From Isoetes taiwanensis (lineage: Eukaryota; Streptophyta; Lycopodiopsida; Isoetales; Isoetaceae), in the NCBI GenBank assembly GCA_021234155.1, contig JAJEKV010000027.1, forward strand, positions 17,270,891-17,334,890: a stretch of 64,000 nt of DNA. The letters are read 5' to 3'. Of this stretch, positions 1 through 9,067 are shown in pieces. Both the position numbers and the translations under genes were made by a program. Positions within the stretch are counted from its first letter, which is position 1. Each line of letters starts with the position of its first letter. Under the pieces are notes generated by a model. The model saw only the letters and a program-made list of their open reading frames with translations, did no database searches and was not told the DNA's origin.

Positions 1-127
1 GTCATGCCTACATTGACATTACACCACGCCCTAGAGATCACCGTAGTGGTCCCATCATCGGTAACAACGCATGCGACCCATACCTAGCATAGGTTGCATG
101 CGTAGATTAATCTTAACTACACAAGAA

Positions 128-388
128 TTAATCTACACAAATCGACATGCCTGAGCCGATTTCTTCGGAGATGACTTTGCCGTCCCATTGCTCCATAAAC
201 TGCGGGTACTGCTTTACTAGATCTTTCTTAAGTACCCACGTCGCGTCTTCCACCGGTAAGTGTTTCCACTTAACCAAATATTGGAGGAACTCCGACCTCC
301 TTGTTTTCTTGAAAGCTTTATCAAGAATCAATTCTGGAATTATTTCCAGCTGCTCCTCTGTCATTTCCAACAACGTTGGAGTGTCCAA
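128..388 (-). pseudogene. chromodomain at the C-terminus of chromovirus integrase
   Basis: An 86-codon piece whose residues about 20-72 form a chromodomain: the core strand reads QYLVKWKHLPVEDATW, followed by a short helix ending in QFMEQWDGK. In chromoviruses this domain extends the integrase and is thought to steer integration by binding modified histone H3 tails; that is family knowledge. It is in a different frame from the integrase C-terminal piece (321-716), with a 68-base overlap, so a frameshift near 321-388 separates them in this copy. The stop at the low-coordinate end is followed by 127 bases of non-coding sequence up to the window edge, where the polypurine tract and 3' LTR should follow. 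Confidence 0.85.
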
Positions 389-716
389 GACTTAAATGCG
401 GATTTGGAGTGTGCTTCTTCAACAAACTCACGTGGAAGACCTTATGAATCTTTAGGTGTGCTGGCAAGTCTAGCTTGTAGGATTGATTACCTACTCTCTT
501 GACTATTCTGAAAGGTCCAGCCCACCTTGGAGCAAGCTTCTTGCAATTCCCAATCCTGAGCTTCGCCTGCTTCACCTTGATCTTGAGCCAAACATCATCT
601 CCCACTTTTAACTCTCTGACTGTTCGATGCTTGTCGGCGATGCTCTTCTGTCGACTTCTTGCTGCTAGCAAATATCCTCTAACTTGTTCCACGAGTTGCT
701 GCATATCGGCCAACAT
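321..716 (-). pseudogene. integrase C-terminal (GPY/F-like) segment
   Basis: A 131-codon segment in the same frame as the integrase core but separated from it by one in-frame TAG near 738-740. It contains the chromovirus integrase C-terminal signature: VGDDVWLKIK, then KKLAPRWAGPFRIVKRVG, then the LDLPAHLKIHKVFHVSLLKK motif that precedes the chromodomain in this family. The first ATG is arbitrary, because the real protein was continuous with the core. The last 30 residues run out of frame, and the chromodomain is found in the next frame. This segment normally contributes to DNA binding by integrase in the virus-like particle and nucleus. Confidence 0.8.
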
Positions 717-728
717 CTGCTGCGAAAC

Positions 729-1241
729 CTATACTTTTGACACGGGATTGTGCCAAGTGTCTGGAGTTAGGCACTGATAGCCGTAATTAATCATAAACGG
801 CAACATTTGGGATGATTCCTGCTTGGTGCTATTGTATGCAAACTCCACCAAGTGGATAAATTCTTCCCACATACCTTGCTTATTCCAGACATAGTTTCGT
901 AGCATGTCTTCCAAAATCCTGTTGGTCCGCTCCGTTTGGCCATCCGTCTGAGGATGATACGCCGTGCTCATGGATAGTTTCGTCTGAATGGTCGCAAAGA
1001 GGTCTTGCCAGAAGGCACTCATAAACTTCGGGTCCCTGTCGGAGATAATCTCCCTTGGCATGCCATGAAGCCTGAAGATCTCTTTGATGAAGAGCTTTGC
1101 TGTATCCATAGCCGTATCTGTGGTCCTGCAAGGCACAAAATGTGCCATCTTTGACAACTTGTTGACCACTACCATCAAGGCATCCTTTCCTCTTCTTGTT
1201 CTTGGAAGCCCCAGATGAAATCCATCTTGATCACCTCCCAC
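729..1241 (-). pseudogene. integrase catalytic core (DDE)
   Basis: A 170-codon piece carrying most of the retroviral-type integrase core. Visible motifs are [20 protein letters not shown], then IISDRDPKF with the second acidic residue, and STAYHPQTDGQTE with the catalytic Glu. The first catalytic Asp (KMDFIWG) is at the end of the upstream pol piece, which overlaps by 67 bases in another frame, so a frameshift lies near 1180-1240. The DDE residues themselves are intact once the frames are joined. The piece ends at a TAG, beyond which the same frame continues into the C-terminal segment. Confidence 0.9.
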
Positions 1242-3703
1242 TTAGCGTTTGGCACCGCTAATGGCTCTAATGCTCCTGGAATTCGAAGCTGCTCTGCCTT
1301 CGTTTGCTGACATAGCTGACATTCTCTGATGTAGCGAGCTACTTGCTTCTTCATTCCCGGCCAATAATAGGCTGCTTTGCGCTTTTTGAAATATGTTTTC
1401 ATGAATCCCGCATGGCCAGCTATTGGGCTGTTGTGCGTGTCATGGAGGATCAATTTCCTTACACCTGATGATTCGGGTACGCACAACTTGTTCTTATGGT
1501 ATAACAGGTTGCCTTCCTTTTTATAATGTTTAAAGGCTTCCCGCTCCTTATCTGTTCTAGCCTCCCTAGAGAGGCTTGCCCATACTTCCTTGAAATCCAC
1601 GTCCGTTGGCAAGGACTCTTCAATCTTCTTACCAAAGTCGCTGGAGAGCGTCGAAATTGCATTGCAATGCACTCTAGTTGTCAGGGGATGCCTTGAAAGC
1701 GCATCCGCTACCACATTGAGCTTCCCTGGCTTGTAGACTATATCAAAATCATACTCTTCAAGGAACTCCATCCACCTTCTCTGCCTCAGGTTGAGGTGTG
1801 GTTGCGTGAATACATACTGGAGGCTCTGATGGTCTGTATCCAACTGGAACTTCCTTCTCAAAAGATAGTGCCTCCAAATTCTTAATGCCCTGACGACTGC
1901 AAGTAATTCCTGATCGTGGGTGGGGTAGCGCGTTTCGGCGTCGTTCATCTTCCTGGAATCATACGCTACCACACGCTCTTCTTGCATGAGCACTGCACCT
2001 GTAGCTATCCTACTCGCGTCTGTCGCCACAAGCTTATCTTTCTCTGGGTCCGGCAGGGTTAGGACTGGGGCTGTTGTTAAAGCTTCCTTCAACAATTCAA
2101 ACCCTGCTTGGGCTTTCTTGTGCCAATGCTCTGCCCAATCTTTCACCTTCTCCGCCCTCGTCAAGTCCGTTAACGGGGCCGCTATCTTAGCAAAGTTCTT
2201 CACGAACTTCCTCAGAGTACCACTAGGCCGGTGAAAACTTGACTTCATGCACATTCTTGGTAGCGGCCAAATTTGAATGACGGCTTCAATCTTGGCAGGA
2301 TCCGTCGAGATTCCTTCTGCTGAGATCACATGACCCAGATATTCCACCTTCTCTGTTGCGAAGTGACACTTCGACAACTTGGCGTACAACTGGTGCCTCT
2401 TCAACTTCTCTAGCACTCTCCTTAAGTGTTGTACGTGCTCTTCAAGGGATCTGCTATACACCAAAATGTCATCAAAGAATACAATCACAAAGGTGTCTAA
2501 GAACTCCCTGAAGATGTCGTTCATGAGCCTCATGAACGTCGCGGGGGCATTCGATAAGCCGAAAGGCATTACCGTGAACTCATAATGCCCATACCGCGTT
2601 CTGAAGGCGGTCTTGTGGATATCTTCTTCCTTTATCCTGATCTGATAATAACCTGACCTTAAGTCGATTTTGGAGAAGACCTTTGCACCTTGGAGCTGAT
2701 CCATCAAGTCATCTGATCTGGGGAGCGCATACTTGTTCTTAATGGTGTGCTTGTTCAACTGCCTATAGTCTATGCACATCCTTAAACTGCCATCCTTCTT
2801 CTTTACAAAGAGAATGGGTGCTCCAAATGGCGAGACACTAGGTCTAATGAAGCCTAGGTCGAGCAACTCCTGTAATTGCTTCTTCAGCTCCGTCAACTCC
2901 TGCGTCGTCATTCTGTATGGAGCCTTGCTTGTTGGCTTTGTTCCTGGTTCGAGTGCTATCTCACACTCGACTCCCCTGTAAGGAGGAAGCTGCTTGATCT
3001 CATCTGGAAAGAGATCATGGAACTCCGTGATCAGCTTATCTATTTGCTTCGGCAACTTGTTGAGCACCTTGTCTTCTTTGCTTTCTTCTGACTCTGGCTC
3101 ATCAATCTCAAGCTTGAAGATGTATGCTACCTGCTCGCTCTTGATGCACTTGAACAGCCGCTTAGAAGACATACACTGCATGATGGGAACAACTTCTTTA
3201 CCTGTGATCTCAATGATCTTGCCGTCGGGTGTTGGGAAGGTCACCTTCCGCTTTCCACAATCAATAATGGCCCCTGCTGGTCCAAGGTACTCCATTCCTA
3301 TGATCAAGTCGTACTTGCCAATGCCCATTACTTCTGCCCCCATCTGGATATTAATCCCTGGCAAGTCGATGTCGAAGTTAATTCTCTTGCCTGCCGTCTG
3401 CCTTACTGCTCCACTTGCTAAGACAACAGGCCTTGGCTTTGACTTTAGTGGTTTCAACTTCAACATTTGAACCATTCTGGGGGATGCAAAGTTGTGGCTA
3501 CTTCCTGAGTGTATCAAGACTATGAAGGACTTGGTCTTGGCCTTCCCTACTGTGGAAATTACTTTATACTGGCTCTCTGCTTGCTCTGTATCTATTGCGG
3601 CAAAGATATGACACTCACCACGAATGTGTAGTCGCCCTTCCTCGCCATCGCCGCCGTCGTCCGGAGACAGTGTCCCAATCTCCCAACTCGCTAGTCTTTG
3701 CAC
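1175..3703 (-). pseudogene. pol: protease, reverse transcriptase, RNase H, integrase zinc finger
   Basis: A long 842-codon open frame. Residues about 60-175 form the retropepsin-like protease, but the catalytic triplet reads IHSGSS instead of DSG: the active Asp codon is CAC (His) at 3509-3511. Residues about 265-440 are the reverse transcriptase with [35 protein letters not shown] and the metal-binding FFDDILVYS. RNase H follows ([32 protein letters not shown]), then the HHCC integrase zinc finger ([11 protein letters not shown] ... CQLCQQTK). The frame ends just inside the integrase core, where a frameshift moves it on. RT and RNase H residues look functional, but the protease change would block polyprotein processing. 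Confidence 0.93.
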
Positions 3704-3884
3704 TCATGTGTCCTATGGCCCGGCCGAAGCACACGAAAGCAAAGCCTTTTCTATGCACTCTGTCTCTTTTCCTTGGGCATAGCACGCAAAAGGATCGCCT
3801 TTGCTTTGGAGTAGTTTGACCCCTCCTGCTTGTCCTTGAAGGACACCTGCTTCTTCTCCTGCTGTTTCCCCTGGTTGCCACCAT
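3615..3884 (-). pseudogene. gag C-terminus with degenerate zinc knuckle
   Basis: This frame overlaps the end of the main gag frame. It contains a Cys-rich stretch (FCVLCPRKRD ... [12 protein letters not shown]) that looks like a damaged CCHC knuckle or knuckle pair, then runs into a segment ([12 protein letters not shown]) that is repeated in another frame at the start of pol ([13 protein letters not shown]). The gag-pol join has therefore been scrambled by small indels. In intact relatives, gag and pol are usually one frame or joined by a single shift. Confidence 0.55.
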
Positions 3885-4962
3885 ATGGGGTTCTAGCTGG
3901 ACCTGGACTGGCTGCCCTAGGGCTATAACTCCCTGTTGCCTTGCCTTTATCCTGGTAATGCTGCTGCCTCTGCCCGCTATTCTGAGGTCCTGTTCCTTGC
4001 AAGCTTATTGCCTTGGACTCTGCTTCTGATACTGTCTTAGGATTTATTGCCCTTACAAGCTTGCGGATCTCCTCATTCAGGCCCTCAATGTAGCTCTCTA
4101 CTGCATGTTTTTCGCCCAACTTTGGCACATAAAGTCTTAGCCTCATGAATTCCTCTGTGTATTTCTGGACTGATTTGTTTCCCTGTTGCAACCTGTAGAA
4201 CTGCTGCATCATGCTGGACTTGTGCTCCCTTGGGACGTAATGGCGCTTGAAGGCTTTGGCAAACTTCCTGAACTTACAAGCATCCCTGCTTAAGCCATGT
4301 GCCTTTGCATAACCCTTCCACCAAATCCGTGCGGCTCCTTTCAAGTTGGCTGTTGCCACTCTGCCTTTGTCTTTATCCTTCATGCCATAAGCATTGCCGT
4401 ACTCACTCATTTCGTCCAGCCATGCCTCTGCTTCTAATCCTGACCTGTTCTCCCCCGAGAACTGTTCCAGTTTCCGGGCCTTCCATACATTGCCCAGTGC
4501 AGAATCTACCTTCTTCTGGTAATCAGAGGCTCTGGTGTCCCTTTGTCGTCCATCCATGGCGTCCCTCTGCCTTGCATCTGCCGTGTTTCTTTGCCTTGCA
4601 TCTGTTCGGTCCTGGGCCTGATCTTCCTCTTCCTCTGAGTCGGAGTCTGAATCTGAACTTGAGTCGGAGGATTCCGAGCTGGAGGACCTCCTTCTCTTGC
4701 TCCTCTTCTTGTCCCTTCCTGTTTTCCGAGCTGATGCTTGAGGCAACTGAGCGTTGCCCACCGACCCCGCTCCTGCTTGTGCGGCCAGCAAAGCCTTTAT
4801 CTGCTCCAGGTCCGTCCTCATTTGTGATATTTCCTCTTCTGGGGTTATGGGTCCAAATTCCTTGAATAGGTTCCTTGCCGGGGGTGGCCTGGGCGGACTC
4901 TGTTCTTCCATATGGTCTCGGCGTTGTCGTTCCCCTGAGCCTAGGCCTCTAGCTGCATACAC
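3751..4962 (-). pseudogene. gag (capsid) of the chromovirus
   Basis: A 403-codon frame. Residues about 1-60 are charged and Pro-rich. Residues 85-150 are a Ser/Asp/Glu/Arg-rich linker (runs of SSDSD and repeated DARQRD). Residues about 165-305 match the retrotransposon gag capsid domain, with LEQFSGENRSGLEAEAWLDEM, ARIWWKGYA, FAKAFKRHYVP and VQKYTEEFMRLRLYVP as typical landmarks. The tail is basic (KKQVSFKDKQ). The zinc knuckle is found only out of frame (3615-3884), so the C-terminus is frameshifted. The start sits about 175 bases downstream of the stop of the 507-codon ORF, so gag is the third gene after the primer binding site rather than the first. Confidence 0.85.
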
Positions 4963-5136
4963 AAGTAGTTCATGGCTATATAGTTAGTTTTAGCTTGTTC
5001 TCTTGCATTATTTATGTTTGTTGGTATAGTTGTGGACATAAATTACTTCAATCAAAACATTTGAAGTGCAAAAAGAAATTATATTTATATTATATAATAT
5101 TTTGATACAAAAAAGTCTCCGGGATCAAGAGTCTAA
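4963..5136. other. AT-rich spacer between accessory ORF and gag
   Basis: A short AT-rich interval (5060-5105 is almost pure A/T) between the stop of the 507-codon ORF and the gag start. It is a plausible place for a poly(A) signal ending the accessory transcript. I see no TATA block here like those in front of the two accessory genes. Confidence 0.4.
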
Positions 5137-6660
5137 CTAATCTTGAAATCGCCGGTAAGATGGGTTGTCCTCAAGGAACTTCTTAACTTGGGCCGTTCCT
5201 ACCGAATGACCCAAGTTCCTGAAGACGCTTGCTGACGAGCCGCCCTGCAAGGCTCTCGCCAAGTCTTCCACTCTGCGGTCGGACGTGAGGGCCGCGGCCA
5301 CCGCTAATCTCGCCTGACGTCGATGAGGTATGGCGAAGTCGAAGAGGTCAAGTGCCATTGCTCTCTTGACTAGGACAGCGTAGTCGACATTTGCCGCTAT
5401 TCGAGCATGCCTGCCGAAGCCTGAGAGTGCAATCAGCATGAACACTCCTTCCTCACCCCTAGGGCTGAATTTGCGGTGTACCACCGCTATTCTCCCGTCT
5501 AGCAGCAGTGGCAGGTAGTACCTCAGCGACCTGTCGTTGTGCATCGCGGATGATTCCCCACTTGTTTGGCCTCCTGCTCTATGCCGCCCTGCATATTCGT
5601 CGACCTCTATCTCGGTGAGCTCCCGGTAGTCTTCGATTGTGGAGTCGACTCGCCTGAGGTCGATTCCTGCTCCTCTTGCTGGAGGTGGTGTCGAGGGACT
5701 CGGCATCAGGATGCTGGTGGTCTTGCCTCTGATCCCCATCCGTTCCTGAATGGCGAGGAACTCTTCTTCAGATGGTAGGTCTCCGGTCTCCATAACCTGC
5801 CTTATGCTGTTGTATGCCTGGATGTCGGAAGTCGCTTCCCCTGAGTAGGTGTCGGCTTCCCTGACTTGAAGCGGGAAGTCTGAGACTCCCCGGACGATGA
5901 AGTCGTCCATGTCGGTCTGCCGCAGTTGGTGGAGCAGTTCATCCAATCGGAGCTCCCTCTCCCTGCATTCGGGGAGGTTCTGGATGTCGCTGAGGAGTAG
6001 ATACTCCTCTCCATCGATGATGATAGGGGCTAGGCTTGTGATGCCTAGCCCAAGTGGGGGAGCAACTCTGATAGTCTGCCGGCTCTGCTCGAAGTTGACC
6101 AGCTCCTGTTCTGCTTGTCGCCGTTCCTCTTCTGAGTCTAGCTCGGTGTACTCTTCGTCGTCCGACTCCTCTTCTTCTTCTCTTCCTTCTTGCTCTTGCT
6201 GGTACTGCAAAAGCATCTGCTCTTCGGCCTGGACTGCTATGGGGTCCACTTCCATGGGAGGAATAGAGGTTGCCCCCAAAGGGTTTTCGGCACGGTGGGA
6301 TAGGAAAATAGCTAAGGCGGCGGTGTAGGAAAAATACTTGGTCCTGTTAGCTGTCAGGACCATGTAGTCTGGTAGCCTCTGTGCCTTGTTAGTTAGGTAC
6401 TTGGCGATGTTGGGGACATCACCCAAGGCTGCTTGAAGGGATGGGCGGGGAACAAAATAGCCTATGCAAGGGGGAACCTGGACAAGGGAGGGTCCTACCC
6501 TAGCTTGGAACTCTGCTAAGACTTGTCTATATGCTGGGGTTGCATTCAGCGTGGCTTGCACATCTATTTCTCTCCCAAAGACTTGGAAGATGTCATTGAC
6601 ATCCGCCTCGGCAGCATGGGCACTGGCGCTGTACCATCGCCTGAAGTCAGCAGTGGCCAT
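5137..6660 (-). CDS. intact 507-residue accessory protein of the chromovirus, unknown function
   Basis: An uninterrupted 507-codon ORF, in contrast to every other gene of this element. I do not recognise a family. Residues 1-130 are a mixed helical region rich in Ala. Residues about 155-195 form a strongly acidic stretch (EGREEEEESDDEEYTELDSEEE) followed by Gln/Arg-rich sequence. A central region about 205-330 includes DGEEYLLLSDIQNLPE, and a Pro/Ser linker (PSPSTPPPARGAG) lies near 345-358. Residues about 390-507 look globular (YYLPLLLDGRIAVVHRKFSPRGEEG). There is no signal peptide or membrane segment. ATG lies in the good plant context TCAATGGCC, about 115 bases downstream of a TATA box. 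The acidic tract next to an H3-like neighbour would suit a histone-binding role, but that is only inference. Confidence 0.75.
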   Translation of the reverse strand: MATADFRRWYSASAHAAEADVNDIFQVFGREIDVQATLNATPAYRQVLAEFQARVGPSLVQVPPCIGYFVPRPSLQAALGDVPNIAKYLTNKAQRLPDYMVLTANRTKYFSYTAALAIFLSHRAENPLGATSIPPMEVDPIAVQAEEQMLLQYQQEQEGREEEEESDDEEYTELDSEEERRQAEQELVNFEQSRQTIRVAPPLGLGITSLAPIIIDGEEYLLLSDIQNLPECRERELRLDELLHQLRQTDMDDFIVRGVSDFPLQVREADTYSGEATSDIQAYNSIRQVMETGDLPSEEEFLAIQERMGIRGKTTSILMPSPSTPPPARGAGIDLRRVDSTIEDYRELTEIEVDEYAGRHRAGGQTSGESSAMHNDRSLRYYLPLLLDGRIAVVHRKFSPRGEEGVFMLIALSGFGRHARIAANVDYAVLVKRAMALDLFDFAIPHRRQARLAVAAALTSDRRVEDLARALQGGSSASVFRNLGHSVGTAQVKKFLEDNPSYRRFQD

Positions 6661-6714
6661 TGATCTAGCGAAGAAGAGAGTATCAAACGGATGCAGAAGC
6701 GCCTCAGGGAGCTG

Positions 6715-6725
6715 GAAGATCGCCT
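6715..6725 (-). promoter_or_regulatory. 11-bp block shared by both accessory 5' leaders
   Basis: On the minus strand this reads AGGCGATCTTC, about 49 bases downstream of the TATA box of the 507-codon ORF. The same 11 bases occur about 55 bases downstream of the TATA box of the H3-like gene (8649-8659). The matching spacing suggests a common ancestral leader or a site near the transcription start. Confidence 0.45.
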
Positions 6726-6773
6726 AAGCAGTGGAGAGCAAACTTGCAGGGTGCTAAATGAGAAATGGAGGAC

Positions 6774-6783
6774 CTATTTATAG
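6774..6783 (-). promoter_or_regulatory. TATA box of the 507-codon accessory ORF
   Basis: The minus strand reads CTATAAATAG, a canonical plant RNA polymerase II TATA element, about 115 bases upstream of the ATG at 6660 and about 180 bases downstream of the 269-bp repeat block. The identical decamer stands in the equivalent place before the H3-like gene (8714-8723). Confidence 0.7.
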
Positions 6784-6961
6784 AAAAGGGGAAAACCCTA
6801 ATTTTTGGATGACCTAGAATTTACTGAGATTGGGTGATTCTGATCTATTAAAGGGTGCAATTGAGAGTTTGAAGACTATTTTTAGGTTTAAAGCATGTTA
6901 AGAACAACTAATGAACCTATTGCAACAATTTGGAGATCATTTGGTGAAGAAAATGGTGCGA

Positions 6962-7230
6962 GGTCTCACACGTTGCGCCCAGACCGATAATGAAAAGTTC
7001 ATTTTCTGTCCTGGCGCGACGTGTGAGACATGGTGGGTCCCGCTTTTAAATTTTATACTTTTTAAGCGTATAATATGCCAATTTTACTATTTCTTAGCTC
7101 AAAATTAGAATTATCAAGTTATTTTTCTGTAATTTATAACTTTTTAGTGTGTTCAAGCTGAATGTCTCACACGTTGCGCCCAGCCCGAAAATGAGAATCT
7201 CATTTTCTGTCCTGGCGCGACGTGTGAGAC
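6962..7230. repeat. 269-bp promoter-proximal repeat, copy A
   Basis: A 269-bp block that by eye is base-for-base identical to 8799-9067. It has a 67-bp inverted repeat at each end (6963-7029 and 7164-7230) around an AT-rich 134-bp middle. The arms are GTCTCACACGTTGCGCC and the near-complement GGCGCGACGTGTGAGAC; the second inverted repeat has an inner palindrome AAAATGAGA/TCTCATTTT. It lies directly upstream (minus-strand sense) of the TATA box and ATG of the 507-codon ORF, so it behaves positionally as a duplicated upstream regulatory module. It also separates the H3-like gene's 3' end from the next gene. Confidence 0.9.
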
Positions 7231-7359
7231 ATCGTCTCAATTTTGCTCAAAAACTCCAATTTAACCAAAATAAAAGCCAGAAATCGATATCTTAATTTAA
7301 TTAAACAAGATTGGACTCATTATTTACACAAAAATTCTTTATATTAACAAAAATTTTCA

Positions 7360-8615
7360 TTATTTACAAGAAGTTCGAGGGCGTTCTCCCTTGATGTGTC
7401 TGGCTAAAAACATATCCTGCCTCATGAGCGTGACCCTCTTCGCGTGCACTGTGCAGGCCGTTGAATCTTCAAAATGCTGCACTATTTTCGCCTCTGCTGC
7501 TTCCTGTAGACACAGCAACATCTCATCGGTCACCCGCATGTCCGTGTTGTACTCCTGCATGACTTCTCGGACCAAGCGTTGAAACGGTGCCCGAGGGATC
7601 AAGAGTCCGTAACTTCTCTGGAAGTGCCGGATTTCCTTGAGGGCCCTCTGCTCCTTCTGCTTGCTCTTGGTCCGCTTCTTCCCTGGTGCTCTGGGAGGCT
7701 TGGGCTTTGGTGGTGGCGGTTTCAGGGTCTGACTCCTCGTCGGGTGTCCGCCTTCAATTGTCCGTACCCTGTGCTGCTGGTAATAAGCATTGTATGCCTC
7801 CCACTTCGCCATATAGGCGTTGTGCTCCTTAATCTTCTTCTGATAGACCTTGACCGGGTCTATCACGTATGCCTCCCGTTGTGGCCGCGGGGCTTTAACC
7901 CTATCCCACGTCGGGAAAGGTGGGGGCTTCTGCGGCTGTCCAGGCTGCTGCTCATCAGGTACCACCGGCTCCGGTACCTCCTTCTCTGCGACTGGGGGTT
8001 TCGAGGAACTTGCCCCCTCAGTGTTGGGGACGTAATCTTCGTCCGATTAATCGCCGGTAGAAAGCGGGTGCGCTGCGCTGATGGCTGGCGTTGATGCCGG
8101 GACCCGTAAACAGCTTACCAACCTTCACAACTTTTTTCGGCTTGCCGGCAATGGCTTTGGCCTTCCTCTTCTTCCGGCCCGGCCGTGGTTGGAGTCGTCT
8201 TCCCGACTCTTAGTCCTCCTCTCTCCGGCACTCCTTGGCTTCATACTTGCGATGAAGGCGCGAGGTCTGCTTCTTCAGCAGGGCTAAGCTTCGGCTGCCG
8301 TTGCTCCTCTTTCTCTTCCTCCTCTTGCAGACGGGCCCAAGCCTCGAGTTGCTCCTCGACGGTCGGCTGCCCTAACTGCTCCCGTTCCTCCCTGTTCCTC
8401 CTCTCCTCTTCGGCTATCTCTTCGAGAATCTGCTGCATAATGTCCGGCCGCTCCTCTTCTATGACCTCCGTCTGGTCGCTCCGATCCGACCCTGCCTCCT
8501 CGTTGGAAGAAGATTAAGCCTTGTTCTTAATTATCCTCTCGAATCAAAAGGTGGGATCAACGCTAGAGGATCCCGCGTCGTGAGGGCTTCTGGCGGTCTG
8601 CTTTGTGCGGGCCAT
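7360..8615 (-). pseudogene. retroelement-borne histone H3-like gene (H3 tail + long insert + H3 fold)
   Basis: The ATG at 8613-8615 begins MARTKQTARS, matching the histone H3 N-terminal tail through Arg8, with Lys4 kept; the Lys9 position is missing. The C-terminal H3 fold is encoded at about 7378-7644 in a clean 201-codon stretch ending at 7360. Its landmarks are ALKEIRHFQRS, LLIPRAPFQRLVREVMQEY, LQEAAEAKIVQHFED, CTVHAKRVTLM and LARHIKGER. Loop 1 has canonical H3 length, unlike CENH3. Between tail and fold lie an acidic coiled-coil segment (8241-8438), a Lys-rich stretch (GRKKRKAKAIAGKPKK, about 8130-8180) and a Pro-rich linker. The frame is broken by TGA and TAA stops soon after the tail, about two indels and another stop, so this copy is dead. 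The first two stops are explained by C-to-T changes. Confidence 0.85.
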
Positions 8616-8648
8616 ATTTGACGGTTCTTCAATCCGAGCTGTGCGCCA

Positions 8649-8659
8649 GAAGATCGCCT
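8649..8659 (-). promoter_or_regulatory. 11-bp leader block of the H3-like gene
   Basis: The minus strand reads AGGCGATCTTC, shared with 6715-6725 at nearly the same distance from the TATA box. It lies between the predicted transcription start and the ATG at 8615. Confidence 0.45.
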
Positions 8660-8713
8660 TGGCAGCGAGAGCGATTTTCTAGGGAGGGGACGCGGAAATG
8701 GGGGGGTCTGGAT

Positions 8714-8723
8714 CTATTTATAG
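8714..8723 (-). promoter_or_regulatory. TATA box of the H3-like gene
   Basis: The minus strand reads CTATAAATAG, about 100 bases upstream of the ATG at 8615 and about 75 bases downstream of the 269-bp repeat copy B. It is the same decamer as before the 507-codon ORF. Confidence 0.7.
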
Positions 8724-8798
8724 GGGTCGATTTTAGGTCAAATTCCAAACTAGCTTTTTGGGTTACCTAAAACATCTAGAACACCTAAATTTAAGCAT

Positions 8799-9067
8799 GG
8801 TCTCACACGTTGCGCCCAGACCGATAATGAAAAGTTCATTTTCTGTCCTGGCGCGACGTGTGAGACATGGTGGGTCCCGCTTTTAAATTTTATACTTTTT
8901 AAGCGTATAATATGCCAATTTTACTATTTCTTAGCTCAAAATTAGAATTATCAAGTTATTTTTCTGTAATTTATAACTTTTTAGTGTGTTCAAGCTGAAT
9001 GTCTCACACGTTGCGCCCAGCCCGAAAATGAGAATCTCATTTTCTGTCCTGGCGCGACGTGTGAGAC
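8799..9067. repeat. 269-bp promoter-proximal repeat, copy B
   Basis: Identical by eye to 6962-7230 over the full 269 bases, with inverted repeats at 8800-8866 and 9001-9067. It sits about 200 bases from the primer binding site and upstream of the TATA box of the H3-like gene. No target site duplication is visible around either copy, so it does not look like a freshly inserted MITE. Perfect identity beside decayed coding sequence suggests recent duplication or gene conversion. Confidence 0.9.

Noticed and set aside
6962-7230. The 269-bp blocks as LTRs of a small retroelement (TRIM)
   Set aside because: They do not start TG and end CA, no primer binding site follows, and the enclosed gene is preceded by its own TATA box.
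7378-7644. Centromeric H3 (CENH3) assignment
   Set aside because: Loop 1 has canonical H3 length and the N-terminus is the canonical ARTKQTAR tail, which CENH3 proteins lack.
7360-7965. H3-like region as an ordinary host histone H3 pseudogene
   Set aside because: Host H3 genes lack the long insert between tail and fold, and the fold is strongly diverged. Promoter, strand and position tie it to the retroelement.
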